Shown here piece after piece: positions 35,441 through 45,735 of a stretch of 64,000 bases of DNA. The stretch's first letter is position 1; each line of letters starts with the position of its first letter. Source of the stretch: Leptospira andrefontaineae. Its GTDB lineage: Bacteria > Spirochaetota > Leptospiria > Leptospirales > Leptospiraceae. The stretch lies in assembly GCF_004770105.1 (NCBI RefSeq), contig NZ_RQEY01000001.1, positions 62,001 through 126,000 on the forward strand, written 5' to 3'. A program made the position numbers and the translations under genes. A model generated the notes under the pieces. The model had not been told where the DNA came from. It did no database searches and saw nothing but the letters and a program-made list of their open reading frames with translations.

Positions 35441-36532
35441 ATGATCTTTCATGGACCGATAAAGAGAAGCAATTGTCACTTTCAGGATAGCAGCGAGAGG
35501 AACCGCAACAAGCATACCCGCTATCCCAAGTAAACTTCCTCCCACGGTGACAGCGCCTACTACAATAACTGGATGTAGGGAAACCGCATCCGAGATGATA
35601 ACAGGTTGAACAAAAAAGTTATCCACCGCTTGTGCAATTAAGACCACAACAAGGATCGCTACCATCAATTCGTACATTCCCATACCGTCGTTAATGCCAT
35701 TCGGATTAAAAATCCCGGCACCTTGGGTCAAAGTCATAAATAACGGAGGAACCATTCCGATGATCGGCCCTAAATACGGAATGGAATTTGCAATCCCGGC
35801 GAATAAAGCGAAAATATAAAAGAATTTTAAGCCGATCACATAGAAGCCGATCATAGATATCACAGTGATAATCGCACTTTGGATCACCAAACTTCTCAAA
35901 TAATTGGTTATCTGTTCGTTGATCTTTGACGCCACCATTAAGGTCATTTCAAAATATCGATTCGGAACAAGACTTATTATATTCTTATAAACTCCGTTCC
36001 CGTTTAATAAAAATAAGAATGCAAACAATGGTGTGACCACCAAATATCCTATCAATGTAGGAATAACTGAAACTAGAGCGCTTACTTGAGCGTGGATGAA
36101 CTCGGCAGCTTGTTTTACCAATTCGTCAGGTCGAATTGTATCTTCCCAACTTGCAGGATAATCGTTAAACCTAAGCTGGAAACCAACTACCAGATATTTA
36201 AACTTTGCATCGTCCATGTCTTGTTTCCAACTCTTGATAATTGGCTGCAAAGTAGAAACGATAGGAGGTGCAACTTCTGTCGCGATTAGATAGATAGGAA
36301 GGCAGAGTAAGAAAATTAGTATCGCAACGGAAACAATCCTGGGCACTCCCAATGTTTCGAAGTAGTTTATAGTTCCGTTAAATATATAAAATAGAATTAA
36401 GGAAAGAGCGATCGGTACTATAAGAAGTTGCAGACCTATTGTAAAAAATACGATGGCCGCTCCGACTAAAAAGAAAAATATAAATCGGATTACATACGTG
36501 GAAAGCGGTCTTGCACTATGGTGTTCAGGCAT
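35429..36532 (-). CDS. AI-2E-family (PerM-like) transporter
   Basis: 367 aa, about eight membrane helices. Recognisable family segments are GIANSIPYLGPIIGMVPP and AQAVDNFFVQPVIISDAVSLHPV, then GVAGMLVAVPLAAI-like sequence near the end. Members export diverse small molecules, or act in sodium/proton exchange; the AI-2 name does not fix the substrate. It overlaps the cyclic-nucleotide-binding gene by eight bases, and is the last gene of a minus-strand operon with lspA and a UbiB-like gene. Confidence 0.88.
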   Translation of the reverse strand: MPEHHSARPLSTYVIRFIFFFLVGAAIVFFTIGLQLLIVPIALSLILFYIFNGTINYFETLGVPRIVSVAILIFLLCLPIYLIATEVAPPIVSTLQPIIKSWKQDMDDAKFKYLVVGFQLRFNDYPASWEDTIRPDELVKQAAEFIHAQVSALVSVIPTLIGYLVVTPLFAFLFLLNGNGVYKNIISLVPNRYFEMTLMVASKINEQITNYLRSLVIQSAIITVISMIGFYVIGLKFFYIFALFAGIANSIPYLGPIIGMVPPLFMTLTQGAGIFNPNGINDGMGMYELMVAILVVVLIAQAVDNFFVQPVIISDAVSLHPVIVVGAVTVGGSLLGIAGMLVAVPLAAILKVTIASLYRSMKDHKLL

Positions 36533-37052
36533 TTTTTTGTTTGCCTTTATAGTATGCTTTTTCCAATAACTGATTGGTTTTCTGAAGTCTTTCTACCACA
36601 ACTCCGGTAAGACTTAAAAGGATCTCAATCCCTATCTTAGGTTTGGTCTCTATAATTTCTTTTAAATCAGGTTGGAAAAATCCGAGTAAGGTGGAAGGCT
36701 CTTGTGCAATCGCAGTTGCCGTCCTTCTCTCTTCAGAGAATAAGGAAAGTTCTCCGAAGAATGAATGTTGGTCCAGATGAGCTAAGTCCAATTCAACCCC
36801 GTCTCTTACGGAACGGATCGCAACCTTGCCATCAAAGATCATATAAAATCCTGCTCCCGCTTCTCCCTGTCTGAAAATTTCCTCTCCCTCAGAATATTGC
36901 CTAACGTGCACAAGTCTTGCGATCTCATGTAATGTTCTTCTTTTTAACTTTCCGAATACGGAAGTTTCTCGAAGAAAACGCATGATCTCAGGGTTGGAGG
37001 TCCCTTTTTTCTTAATTATCTTTTTCCAGATGGGGAGTTGTAGGAAATTCAA
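36525..37052 (-). CDS. cyclic-nucleotide-binding-domain protein
   Basis: 175 aa, one cNMP-binding domain (about residues 35-145) with no DNA-binding helix-turn-helix or other output domain. The phosphate-binding cassette is FFGELSLFSEERRTATAIA with the conserved Glu and Arg. A helical tail follows (VVERLQKTNQLLEKAY). The start is TTG at 37052, two bases from the lspA stop; an ATG at 36983 is possible but would cut the first helix. It overlaps the permease gene, which suggests a regulatory link, for example nucleotide gating of transport, but that is inference. Confidence 0.82.
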   Translation of the reverse strand: MNFLQLPIWKKIIKKKGTSNPEIMRFLRETSVFGKLKRRTLHEIARLVHVRQYSEGEEIFRQGEAGAGFYMIFDGKVAIRSVRDGVELDLAHLDQHSFFGELSLFSEERRTATAIAQEPSTLLGFFQPDLKEIIETKPKIGIEILLSLTGVVVERLQKTNQLLEKAYYKGKQKNA

Positions 37053-37054
37053 AA

Positions 37055-37612
37055 CTACTTCTTATCCTCTTCGATTTTCATAGTAAGGATCAGGATTACC
37101 AATCCTACACTCACGCAGGAGTCAGCGAAATTGAATGCTGGCCATCTATCGATCAATAGCCAGTTCGGCCAATCGAAATCCAGGAAGTCCACCACTCCGA
37201 TAAATCTTCCTTCGTAACGATTTTCTACGAATCCAAACTCGGCTCCGATCCCGATAATTTTCACAAAGAACTTATCTATAAAATTTCCGAATGCACCTGA
37301 CATTACAAGTGCCCAACCTGCGGGATGACCCAGGTCAGAATTTTTCCAACGATATGCGATTAACACTAAGATCGCTACTGCGGTCAGAGACAAAGAGGTT
37401 CTTGGAAATCCTTGAAATAGACCCATCACAAAACCGGTATTGAAAGTCAGGGTTAAACGGAAAAAATCTCCCATCAATTCGATAGGGTTATGAGGTCTTA
37501 GGTATAGTATTGCGATGTATTTGGTAACCAGATCTATAACTGTTCCAACAATCACACTGATAATGAAGATAGGGGGATATACCTCTAAGAACTTCTTTTC
37601 AAAATATTTCAC
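37055..37612 (-). CDS. lspA: lipoprotein signal peptidase (signal peptidase II)
   Basis: 185 aa, four membrane helices. The aspartate dyad is Asp113 in [11 protein letters not shown] and Asp164 in WPAFNFADS; the Asn in TFNTGFVMG belongs to the first conserved box. It removes signal peptides from diacylglyceryl-modified prolipoproteins in the inner membrane; several lipoproteins in this window would be substrates. The loop between the two aspartates is longer than in E. coli (about 15 extra residues, 118-135). The start is GTG overlapping the stop of the UbiB-like gene. Confidence 0.95.
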   Translation of the reverse strand: MKYFEKKFLEVYPPIFIISVIVGTVIDLVTKYIAILYLRPHNPIELMGDFFRLTLTFNTGFVMGLFQGFPRTSLSLTAVAILVLIAYRWKNSDLGHPAGWALVMSGAFGNFIDKFFVKIIGIGAEFGFVENRYEGRFIGVVDFLDFDWPNWLLIDRWPAFNFADSCVSVGLVILILTMKIEEDKK

Positions 37613-39312
37613 TGACGATTCCTTTTAGAGCTGAATTTATTTTTGATAACGGATAGAGCAAGGAGGATTCCGAAGAAAACAGATACGCCGTAAGCCACCA
37701 TTGCTTGAGTTTCGATCCCTTTATCCAATCTATCGGTTCCATAATGGATACCAAAAAGTATAAATGCAGTGCTGATGATCTGATGGCCCAAAGAATACAT
37801 TTTCTTAGTATGTTGTTCTAGATCCGGAAGTTTATAGGCCTGCTTGCCACGGTTTAAATTTTTAACCGCCTGTAATAATTCTCCAGGAAGAGAAACTGCC
37901 TGGCCCCAAATACCGCCTTCCTGGACCAAAACCTTCTGCCATTGGTTCTCTCCTTGGAAGACCAATCCCTTAAAAGGTTTTTCACCATAATCCAAAACCG
38001 TACGATATGGATCCAAGCTTGCAGTAATTCCGACGAGTAGACCAAGAACTCTTTCCAACGGAACAAGAGCAGTGGGCAATTGGATCATTCTGAGAAGTCC
38101 GCGAAGACTTGAATTGATCTCTTTTAAAAACTTAAGATCTTCCGGAGTATGGATCTGCTCGAACTTAATATTCTTAAATGAATCCGTATCGGATAAAAAC
38201 TTAGAAAGTTTTTCCATGGAATAGCGGACCACTTCTTCCAACTTCTCTCTGTCCGCTTTTTTAGAAACGAGTCCTAACTCGTCGAGAGCCTCAACTAGAG
38301 CAGGATAATCCTTTGTCATTGCGCAGAGAATGATCTTCCTAAGAGCGATTGCTTGGCTGGGAGGAATTTCCCCTACTGCTCCGAAATCTATAAAACAAAG
38401 TTTTTCATCCGGAGTATAGATCATATTCCCCGGATGAGGATCCGCATGATAAAATCTATATTCAAATATCATAAGAATATAAGCTCTGATCAAAAGATCC
38501 ACAGGTCTGGACTTTGCTTGCCCTTTTTTTAATATACCGGCTTGAGTAATTCGTTTCCCTTCTATAAATTGAGCGGTTAAAACACTTTTGCCGCTCCATT
38601 CGGGAATTAGTTTAGGAAAAACATAATCAGGCTCTTCCGCAAAATATCTGGCCATTCGATCCATCGATTCCGCTTCTAAACGAAGATCCGTTTCTCTCCC
38701 TACTAACTTCGCAATTTCCTTATGAACAATTTTGAAATCGAATGTAACCAAGAATCGATTGATCCTTTTTAGGAATTTACGAACAGCTTTCAGATCTTTT
38801 TCGATGATCTCTTCGATACCTGGATATAAAATTTTAACCGCTACTTTTTCTCCTTTAAAAGTGGCGGAATGAACTTGAGCGATGGATGCGGAAGCCAACG
38901 GTGCTTCTGAAATATCGGGGAATACTTCTGCGATCTCTTTCCCGAATTCTTTCTTAAATCTTTCTTTAATTTCGGAAAAAGGATGAGGAGGAACTCTATC
39001 TTGCAGGTCCTGCAATGGTTCAGTAAAACTTTCAGGGAATAAATGTGAAAGTGATGCGAAATATTGGCCAAGTTTCACATACACTCCCCCCATTTTCAGG
39101 AAGAAATCTCTGCACTCTAAACCTAACGATTTATAAAATTCTAATTCTCTTTCTTCCCTTGATTTTGAAGTAAGGAATAACCTTACAAATTTATAATACC
39201 AGAATAGACCGAATATTTTTTTCCAAAGAAAGAAGCTACCTCTATAGTATCTTCCTCTCGCAGAATAAGATGGCAATTGATTTGAATTTGTAGATTGGGA
39301 ACTTGCCTGCAT
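37609..39312 (-). CDS. ABC1/UbiB-family atypical kinase
   Basis: 567 aa. UbiB-family features are all visible: KLGQ (80-83), the Ala-rich nucleotide loop [14 protein letters not shown] (about 138-150), Lys160 in VAVKI, the ADPHPGN catalytic segment and [10 protein letters not shown] (metal-binding Asp). One or two C-terminal hydrophobic segments suggest membrane attachment ([13 protein letters not shown] and [18 protein letters not shown]). The family supports ubiquinone or other isoprenoid-lipid metabolism; whether it serves quinone synthesis here is inferred. It is located between a Gfo-type oxidoreductase (five bases upstream) and lspA (4-bp overlap). Confidence 0.9.
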   Translation of the reverse strand: MQASSQSTNSNQLPSYSARGRYYRGSFFLWKKIFGLFWYYKFVRLFLTSKSREERELEFYKSLGLECRDFFLKMGGVYVKLGQYFASLSHLFPESFTEPLQDLQDRVPPHPFSEIKERFKKEFGKEIAEVFPDISEAPLASASIAQVHSATFKGEKVAVKILYPGIEEIIEKDLKAVRKFLKRINRFLVTFDFKIVHKEIAKLVGRETDLRLEAESMDRMARYFAEEPDYVFPKLIPEWSGKSVLTAQFIEGKRITQAGILKKGQAKSRPVDLLIRAYILMIFEYRFYHADPHPGNMIYTPDEKLCFIDFGAVGEIPPSQAIALRKIILCAMTKDYPALVEALDELGLVSKKADREKLEEVVRYSMEKLSKFLSDTDSFKNIKFEQIHTPEDLKFLKEINSSLRGLLRMIQLPTALVPLERVLGLLVGITASLDPYRTVLDYGEKPFKGLVFQGENQWQKVLVQEGGIWGQAVSLPGELLQAVKNLNRGKQAYKLPDLEQHTKKMYSLGHQIISTAFILFGIHYGTDRLDKGIETQAMVAYGVSVFFGILLALSVIKNKFSSKRNRQ

Positions 39313-39316
39313 ACGA

Positions 39317-40366
39317 TTAGATTTCAGTAACCGTTCTAATTTCGGCGCCGGTTTTGATCTTATGTAAAAGTTCCATAATGCTTAGATTTTCTCCGATGTC
39401 CCCGGTCATTCTTTCCGACTTTCCCGTAAGAACATTGCGTATCTCCGCATAAAGGTTCATAAACGGGTTCGATCCGAGGAATGATTTTTCGGGAAATGAG
39501 ACTTCCGTCAAACTATTAAATCCCTTGTATTTCTTAGAAGGTTTGGAGACGAAAAGTCTCATACCGTCATTGGACAGAAGGATACGGGCCTCTTCGGTCA
39601 TAATATCCATCTCGAATTGGAAATACTTCCTCGCACCCCCCGCTTCCAGGAACACCGCTTGCCCAGACTTATATTCCAAAAATGCGAGAGCTCGATCCTC
39701 AATTGGGATCCCCTTTCTCCTAGTCAAAGAAGATCGGATCCGATCCGGTTTACCCAAAAACCAATAGATCAAATCAACTGCATGAGTTCCATCATGGAAT
39801 AACGGCCCGGTCCTTCCTTGAAAAGCCCTGCCAGGGGCCAAGGCAGAAGTCAAAACGGAAGCACGGATTGTACGAATTGGTCCGTATTTTTGAGAGTCCA
39901 AAACCTGCTTAGCCCATGCATATTTAGGATGGTACCTTCTCTCGTGATTGATCCAAATTCGGATCCCTTTCTTGCGGGAAATTTTTTCCAGATCCTTAGC
40001 TTGTAAAAAAGTTTCACAAACGGGCTTTTCGATCAGAAAATTTTTAACACCTCTGTCAATCCATTCGAGTGCATTTCTATAATGAGATTCGGAAGGGCTC
40101 GCGATGATTGCAAGATCAGGTTTATATTTAGAAGGTAAATGATCAGGATCGGAGAAGGTCAACTGGTCGGAAAGTTTCCACTGCCTACAAAACTTCTCCC
40201 TTTTATCCGGATTAGGATCGATACCTCCCAGAAACTCAAAATTCCTTTTACCCCAAGGAGAGAATAGAACTCCGGAATGAGTGCATGGCTTGGACCGATA
40301 CGGATCTTTTTCCAAAGAAGAAGCGATCCTTCCCAAACCGATTAAAACAACCTTGGTTTTCCGCAT
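39317..40366 (-). CDS. Gfo/Idh/MocA-family oxidoreductase
   Basis: 349 aa from the ATG at 40366; an in-frame TTG at 40402 adds 12 residues without a ribosome-binding site. The N-terminal Rossmann motif is VVLIGLGRIASS, and the sugar-dehydrogenase core shows DLAIIASPSESHYRNALEW and NFLIEKPVCETFLQA, with the Lys/Glu/Pro triad. A catalytic-region His is likely in FHDGTHAVDLIYWFLG. These enzymes oxidise or reduce sugars and related polyols with NAD(P). The substrate is unknown; sugar-nucleotide or inositol types are possible. Divergent from murF. Confidence 0.88.
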   Translation of the reverse strand: MRKTKVVLIGLGRIASSLEKDPYRSKPCTHSGVLFSPWGKRNFEFLGGIDPNPDKREKFCRQWKLSDQLTFSDPDHLPSKYKPDLAIIASPSESHYRNALEWIDRGVKNFLIEKPVCETFLQAKDLEKISRKKGIRIWINHERRYHPKYAWAKQVLDSQKYGPIRTIRASVLTSALAPGRAFQGRTGPLFHDGTHAVDLIYWFLGKPDRIRSSLTRRKGIPIEDRALAFLEYKSGQAVFLEAGGARKYFQFEMDIMTEEARILLSNDGMRLFVSKPSKKYKGFNSLTEVSFPEKSFLGSNPFMNLYAEIRNVLTGKSERMTGDIGENLSIMELLHKIKTGAEIRTVTEI

Positions 40367-40457
40367 CCCGCATACTTGAAAACCGGAACCGAGAGCTTGC
40401 AAGAGGAATTTTTAAAAATAGACTGCGAGTATTTTAGGTAGGAAGATATTGGGTCTG

Positions 40458-41870
40458 ATGAAAGCCCCATTCCAATACGATCCGGAAACCGTAAGAAGGG
40501 TACTACAAAGTCCATCCGACTTCTCGTTTCAAAAAGAATCGGAGATCACAAACATCAGCACAGCGTCCGGAATGGCGGAACCTGGGACCTTATTCGTACC
40601 ATTAAGAGGAAATAGAGACGGGCATGAATTTATCTTGGACGCCTTGGAAAAAGGAGCCTCTTATTTTTTATGCGAGAAGGATCATCCTATCTTAGTAACT
40701 CTTTCCTCGGAACAAAGATCAAAAGCGATCCAGGTCAAAGACACATTACTTGCGCTCGGCAAGCTTGCCACATTCCATAGATCCAGATTCAATCCTATCT
40801 TAATTGCAGTCACAGGTTCCAGCGGAAAGACAACTACAAAGGAGATCCTATCCTCTTGTCTTTCTCCATTGGAAGAAGGTTTGTTAGTCACTGAAAAAAA
40901 CTATAATAATGAGATCGGGGTTCCATTCACATTATTTAAAATTAATTCCAAGACTAGATATGTTGTATGCGAGATGGGAATGAACCATGCAGGAGAAATT
41001 TCCAGGCTCACCAAAATGGCAAAACCGGATTATTCTCTCATCACTACAATTGGAACAGCACATATAGAATTATTAGGTTCCAGAAAAGGGATCGCAAAAG
41101 CAAAAGCGGAAGTCTTGGAAGGAATGAGTAAAGGTGGGGTATTATTCTACCCTGAAACCGGAGAATATAAGAATTTTCTAAAACGAAGATGTTTACGTTA
41201 TGCGATCAAATTTAAATCGGTCCCTCTAAAAAGAAGATTAGAGATCTTGGAGACCAATCGAGAAGGATTTAAGATCTCCTTCTTAAATTATTCTTTGGAC
41301 TGGAGCCTTCCCGGGATCAAACTTCTAGAAAATTTAGCATTATGTGTTTCGGTTTTGGAAGAATTAGGAACTCCTACAGATTGGATCCAGAATGGGATCC
41401 AAAACTTCAGATCCGGCGATAAACGCTTAGATTTCCAAATAGGAAATTATAAAATTCTAAACGATACCTATAACGCAAACAGAGAATCGATGTTGTCTTC
41501 ATTAGAAGCATGTTCTCAAATAGCAGGAGACGAAGGATTTTACGCAGTATTAGGAGACATGAAAGAAGTCGGAAATTATTCCCGCAAATTCCATACTGAG
41601 ATCGGAAGTTTTGCAGCTAGTCTAAAGAATTGCAAAGGGATCTTTCTATTCGGAACAGAATCTTCTCATGCACTGAAAAGTTTCCGGAAAAAAGCGGATC
41701 AGGGACTTCTATCCTTTTCCTTTCCAGGCGATGAAGAAGGACTCAAAAACTTAGTCAATACAATCCGCAAAGAAGTGCCTTCCGGCTCTTACCTATTAGC
41801 AAAGGCTTCCAGAGGGATGAGATTAGAAAGAGCAGTAGAGGAATTAAATTCTAGGACCAATAGCTCTTAA
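40458..41870 (+). CDS. murF: UDP-MurNAc-tripeptide-D-alanyl-D-alanine ligase
   Basis: 470 aa from the ATG at 40458; an in-frame TTG at 40449 is also possible. The P-loop reads GSSGKTTTKE (120-129), and NYNNEIGVPFTLF, CEMGMNHAGEIS and NDTYNANRESM are MurF-specific. It adds D-Ala-D-Ala to the UDP-MurNAc tripeptide, completing the pentapeptide. It is separated from the main cell-wall cluster (55-63 kb) and instead precedes purE-purK. Confidence 0.95.
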   Translation: MKAPFQYDPETVRRVLQSPSDFSFQKESEITNISTASGMAEPGTLFVPLRGNRDGHEFILDALEKGASYFLCEKDHPILVTLSSEQRSKAIQVKDTLLALGKLATFHRSRFNPILIAVTGSSGKTTTKEILSSCLSPLEEGLLVTEKNYNNEIGVPFTLFKINSKTRYVVCEMGMNHAGEISRLTKMAKPDYSLITTIGTAHIELLGSRKGIAKAKAEVLEGMSKGGVLFYPETGEYKNFLKRRCLRYAIKFKSVPLKRRLEILETNREGFKISFLNYSLDWSLPGIKLLENLALCVSVLEELGTPTDWIQNGIQNFRSGDKRLDFQIGNYKILNDTYNANRESMLSSLEACSQIAGDEGFYAVLGDMKEVGNYSRKFHTEIGSFAASLKNCKGIFLFGTESSHALKSFRKKADQGLLSFSFPGDEEGLKNLVNTIRKEVPSGSYLLAKASRGMRLERAVEELNSRTNSS

Positions 41871-41917
41871 ATGTTTTCGGACTTGCCTAGAGATTGATCT
41901 TAAAGGAATTTGCAAGT

Positions 41918-42406
41918 GTGAAAACGAAAGTCGCTATTATAATGGGAAGTAGTTCTGATTGGGAGACCATGAAAGAAGCGGTTATCATCCTAAAACAGTT
42001 GGGGATAGAATCTCATACTGAAATTGTATCCGCACATCGTTCTCCAGAGTTATTATTCGAATTTTCTAAATCTGCAAGATCCAAAGGTTTTGAGATCATC
42101 ATTGCGGGTGCGGGTGGCGCTGCACATCTTCCTGGGATGGTGGCTTCTCTTACCACATTACCCGTGCTTGGAGTACCAGTCCAAAGTAAGGCGCTATCCG
42201 GAATGGACAGTTTGCTCTCGATAGTACAGATGCCAGGTGGAGTTCCAGTCGGAACACTTGCGATCGGAACTGCGGGAGCAAAGAATGCAGGACTGCTTGC
42301 TGCGAGAATATTGTCCCTACATGACGAAACTTTATCTCAAAAATTGGAACAATACAGAAACGATATTAGAGAAGAAGCATTGTCCAAAAACAAAGATCTA
42401 ATATGA
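41918..42406 (+). CDS. purE: 5-(carboxyamino)imidazole ribonucleotide mutase
   Basis: 162 aa from the GTG at 41918, with AAGGAA nine bases upstream; the longer TTG start at 41894 has no such site. Motifs: GSSSDWETM near the N-terminus, SAHRSPELL (carboxylate/phosphate contacts), and [16 protein letters not shown] with [14 protein letters not shown]. It rearranges N5-CAIR to CAIR in purine synthesis. Paired with purK, which overlaps it by four bases, so the class I two-step route is used. Confidence 0.96.
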   Translation: MKTKVAIIMGSSSDWETMKEAVIILKQLGIESHTEIVSAHRSPELLFEFSKSARSKGFEIIIAGAGGAAHLPGMVASLTTLPVLGVPVQSKALSGMDSLLSIVQMPGGVPVGTLAIGTAGAKNAGLLAARILSLHDETLSQKLEQYRNDIREEALSKNKDLI

Positions 42407-43521
42407 CAAAAATTCTAGTTCCTCCTGCAAAGCTTGGAGTGATGGGATCTGGGCAACTCGGAAGAATGTTCGCCCAAGAAGCGATCCGAATGGGATATCA
42501 GGTATCCGTTTATTCTCCTGAAAGAAATAGTCCTGCTTCTTTGGTAGGGGCTTTTGAAACAGTTGCTCCTTACGAAGATGAAAATTCACTTCAAACATTT
42601 TTAAAGTCGATCGATGCACTTACATTCGAGTTTGAGAATATACCGGGAGCTGAACTGAATCTTATCTCCGAATATTCTAAAAAGAATTCTCTTCCGGTTT
42701 TTCCAAGTCCGGAATGTATCAGGATCGCACAGCATAGGATCAGAGAAAAAACATTATTTTCTAAATTAGGACTTCCTACCGTTCCCTTCTATCCGATCAC
42801 TAATAAGGCAGAAGCAACAAAGGCAGGGGAGACATCCAAGTTCCCTGCAGTATTAAAAACTTCTTCTTTTGGTTATGACGGGAAAGGACAAACTAAATTC
42901 AAAACCAAAGAAGAATTCAGAGCATGGGTCGGTTCACTCGGACAAGAACCGCTTGATCTGATCTTAGAAGAATGGTATGAATTCGATAAAGAAGGTTCTG
43001 TGATCTTAGCAAGAGATCAAAAGGGAAATATACTTTGTTATTCACCTTCTGAAAATATTCACAAAAATCATATCTTAGACCTAACCATTCATCCCGGGAA
43101 TTTTTCCGATTCTATCAGAAAGCAAATGACAGAATCCGCCAAAACTCTCGCCGAAGGAATCGATTATGTAGGAGTATTCGGGCTGGAATTCTTTATTAAA
43201 GGTGATAAGATCGTTCTAAACGAATTTGCCCCAAGACCACATAACTCAGGTCATTTCTCTCAGAACGGAGCAAATATTTCTCAATTCCAACTACAATTGA
43301 GATGTCTCACCGGACTTCCTTTTCCTTCTGAAATTTCTTCTCAAACTTCTTCCATGAAGAATATATTAGGACAAGATTATCTTCCTGATTCCGCTCTTTG
43401 GGCAAAGTATCTTGCAGATGAAAGATATACCTTACATCTTTATGGCAAGTCCGATCCAAGACAGGATCGTAAGATGGGGCATTGGAATTATGTGGGAAAC
43501 GGAGCGGAGAAAGCGTTTTAG
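42403..43521 (+). CDS. purK: 5-(carboxyamino)imidazole ribonucleotide synthase
   Basis: 372 aa ATP-grasp enzyme making N5-CAIR from AIR, bicarbonate and ATP. It has the N-terminal [29 protein letters not shown], central [12 protein letters not shown] (ATP-binding loop) and [12 protein letters not shown] (metal/AIR site). The start overlaps the purE stop by four bases. Length is normal. No terminator-like structure is obvious in the 60 bases after it. Confidence 0.96.
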   Translation: MTKILVPPAKLGVMGSGQLGRMFAQEAIRMGYQVSVYSPERNSPASLVGAFETVAPYEDENSLQTFLKSIDALTFEFENIPGAELNLISEYSKKNSLPVFPSPECIRIAQHRIREKTLFSKLGLPTVPFYPITNKAEATKAGETSKFPAVLKTSSFGYDGKGQTKFKTKEEFRAWVGSLGQEPLDLILEEWYEFDKEGSVILARDQKGNILCYSPSENIHKNHILDLTIHPGNFSDSIRKQMTESAKTLAEGIDYVGVFGLEFFIKGDKIVLNEFAPRPHNSGHFSQNGANISQFQLQLRCLTGLPFPSEISSQTSSMKNILGQDYLPDSALWAKYLADERYTLHLYGKSDPRQDRKMGHWNYVGNGAEKAF

Positions 43522-43580
43522 AAGATAAGAAAGATCAGCTCAAACTAAAAAGCCCGAGCTAATCTGCAAATCCTCAATTC

Positions 43581-45629
43581 TTATTTCGGATCGTATTTTT
43601 CTCCTAACCAGTAAGAACCTTCCAAGGAGATATGATGGCTGTCGCGATATAATAACTTATTATCTCTCACTGCATAACAATAAATTTGATCGCAAAAATT
43701 CTCCCAGGCATTCCATACTTTCATTTTAGGAAAATCCCTCTGGATAGATTTTATAATTTCATGATATTCTTTATTTCTATCGTCGAAATCTTTTCGAGAT
43801 ACTCTGCAAACATATTCCGCGTCAACCGATTCCAAGCTAAACGGCCTTAATGGAACGCATTTTTTCGGATCGAAATCTAGCTCGGGAAAATCCGCTATGT
43901 AAACGACATCCTTGCCTGCCTTGGTAAATCTTCTTACTGAATCATAAAATGCTTGTTGGAATGCTTTCTTCGGATCCAAAATATCAGGCCTATATTGATA
44001 TTTAATTCCTCTAAGCGGAGTCTTATCCTCATAATTTGTTAGGTTTACATATCTTGGCCCCGAGCTATTCATAAGAACAGTCTTAATCCTCGGGTCTTTT
44101 TCCAAAATCTCCAGAGCTTTGTTTTCTTTCTCGCAAGGCCATTTTTCATTTCCAATCATCCCGAAAAACGGAGGGCATCCTCCTGTTCCCATATGCAACA
44201 AGTTGGATCCTTGTTCGGAAAACTTTCGGATTAAACCGTAAGCTAACGAATTTGCATGGCTATCTCCCATTAAAATTGCATCAGGATCACGATCCACTGA
44301 ACCGATTAAACAATATCTAATATTGTCTCCGAATTTAGATTTAAACTTTTGAACACAAGCCGGGTCATCAATCTGCCAACCTTCAAAAATTTGAGCGTTC
44401 TGCTTATATTCTTTTATTCTCCATTCCCAACCATTTCTCTTATAAATATCTTGTCCGAGTAATACGATTATAATTACGAGACCAATCAATAATCCTAATA
44501 TGGGTTTTCCTTCTTTAAATCGAAGATTCTTTTCTAAAAAATGCCATGTCGAAACAGACAACAAAAAAGCCAAGAATACCGCAATAATTCTCCACTCTTG
44601 AGCAGGGGTTCCAGATTCTACAATCGTAGCAAAAGACAATAAAGGCCAATGCCATAAATATAAAGGAAAACTAATTAACCCAATGAAAACCACTGGCTTA
44701 AGGCTAAGAATCTTTTTATTAACGATTGCATGCGGACCCGAAACTATGATAAGTATAGCTCCAACAACAGGTAGCAATGCTGCAAATCGCGGAAAGGACG
44801 TTTCCTTATTATAAAAAAGAACAGCAACAAGAATCAAAGCGAATCCGACAAGAGAAAGCAAATCCTGCGCCTTTTTTTCTTTCAGAACGGAAGCAGAAAT
44901 CTTATAATTTGAAAATTCAAATTTCCTAAAATACTCTGGCAACAAATCCCCGATAGTTTCGACCTTAAAGATTTGCAACCAGGCTAAGACCGCCCCTAAT
45001 AATAATTCCCAAACCCGAGTATTTGGTAGATAAAAACTATAAACTGGATTTGCCCGGAATTCAGCAATATTCCAAACAAAAGAAACAATGGCGGTAAGAA
45101 GTGTAACAAGAAATAGGTTAAGACCAAATCTCCAGGCTAAATATAGAGTTAGAGGCCAAAAAATATAAAACTGCTCCTCTATTCCCAAAGACCAAAGATG
45201 CAGTAATGGCTTCAGCTCAGCAGCTGCATCGAAATAATCTGCAAATTCTTTCAAAAGAGCAATATTAGAGAAAAATAAACTACCAGCAACCGCATGTCGG
45301 CCCAATTGTTTGTATTCTTCACCTAGAAGAATAAAATAGCCGGTGGTCAAGCAGAAGAAGAGAACAACGATTAATGCAGGAAAAATGCGACGTATCCTTC
45401 GCGAATAAAAATCAAAAAAGCTAAATGTCCCTTTTTCTAAATTTTTGAAAAGTATGCTTGAGATAAGGTAACCGGAAATAACGAAAAAAACATCAACCCC
45501 AACAAAGCCGCCAGTTATTAGAGAAGGAAACGCATGAAAGATTACCACGGACAGAACAGCTACTGCGCGAAGACCGTCTATATCGGGGCGATATTTTACT
45601 AATTCATTATGTTTCAAACAAGGATCCAA
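43581..45629 (-). CDS. O-acyltransferase with SGNH domain (OafA/YrhL type)
   Basis: 682 aa. The N-terminal half is an acyltransferase-3 membrane domain of about 10-11 helices, starting YRPDIDGLRAVAVLSVVIFH (catalytic-type His) and with VFFVISGYLIS; the C-terminal third is a soluble SGNH hydrolase-like domain with MGDSHANSL and DSHHISLEG. Such proteins acetylate or otherwise acylate surface polysaccharides (LPS O-antigen, peptidoglycan). The start is TTG at 45629 or 45617; no ATG is near. It begins the AT-rich surface-glycan block on its low-coordinate side. Confidence 0.93.
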   Translation of the reverse strand: MDPCLKHNELVKYRPDIDGLRAVAVLSVVIFHAFPSLITGGFVGVDVFFVISGYLISSILFKNLEKGTFSFFDFYSRRIRRIFPALIVVLFFCLTTGYFILLGEEYKQLGRHAVAGSLFFSNIALLKEFADYFDAAAELKPLLHLWSLGIEEQFYIFWPLTLYLAWRFGLNLFLVTLLTAIVSFVWNIAEFRANPVYSFYLPNTRVWELLLGAVLAWLQIFKVETIGDLLPEYFRKFEFSNYKISASVLKEKKAQDLLSLVGFALILVAVLFYNKETSFPRFAALLPVVGAILIIVSGPHAIVNKKILSLKPVVFIGLISFPLYLWHWPLLSFATIVESGTPAQEWRIIAVFLAFLLSVSTWHFLEKNLRFKEGKPILGLLIGLVIIIVLLGQDIYKRNGWEWRIKEYKQNAQIFEGWQIDDPACVQKFKSKFGDNIRYCLIGSVDRDPDAILMGDSHANSLAYGLIRKFSEQGSNLLHMGTGGCPPFFGMIGNEKWPCEKENKALEILEKDPRIKTVLMNSSGPRYVNLTNYEDKTPLRGIKYQYRPDILDPKKAFQQAFYDSVRRFTKAGKDVVYIADFPELDFDPKKCVPLRPFSLESVDAEYVCRVSRKDFDDRNKEYHEIIKSIQRDFPKMKVWNAWENFCDQIYCYAVRDNKLLYRDSHHISLEGSYWLGEKYDPK

Positions 45630-45735
45630 CCTAATTCAGAATACATACACAAAAATCTCCGCATTCATTATCGAATCGGAAATCCTTGTAAACAAAGATA
45701 ATAACTGTAAATTTCTACTGTAGATAACTTATTAT

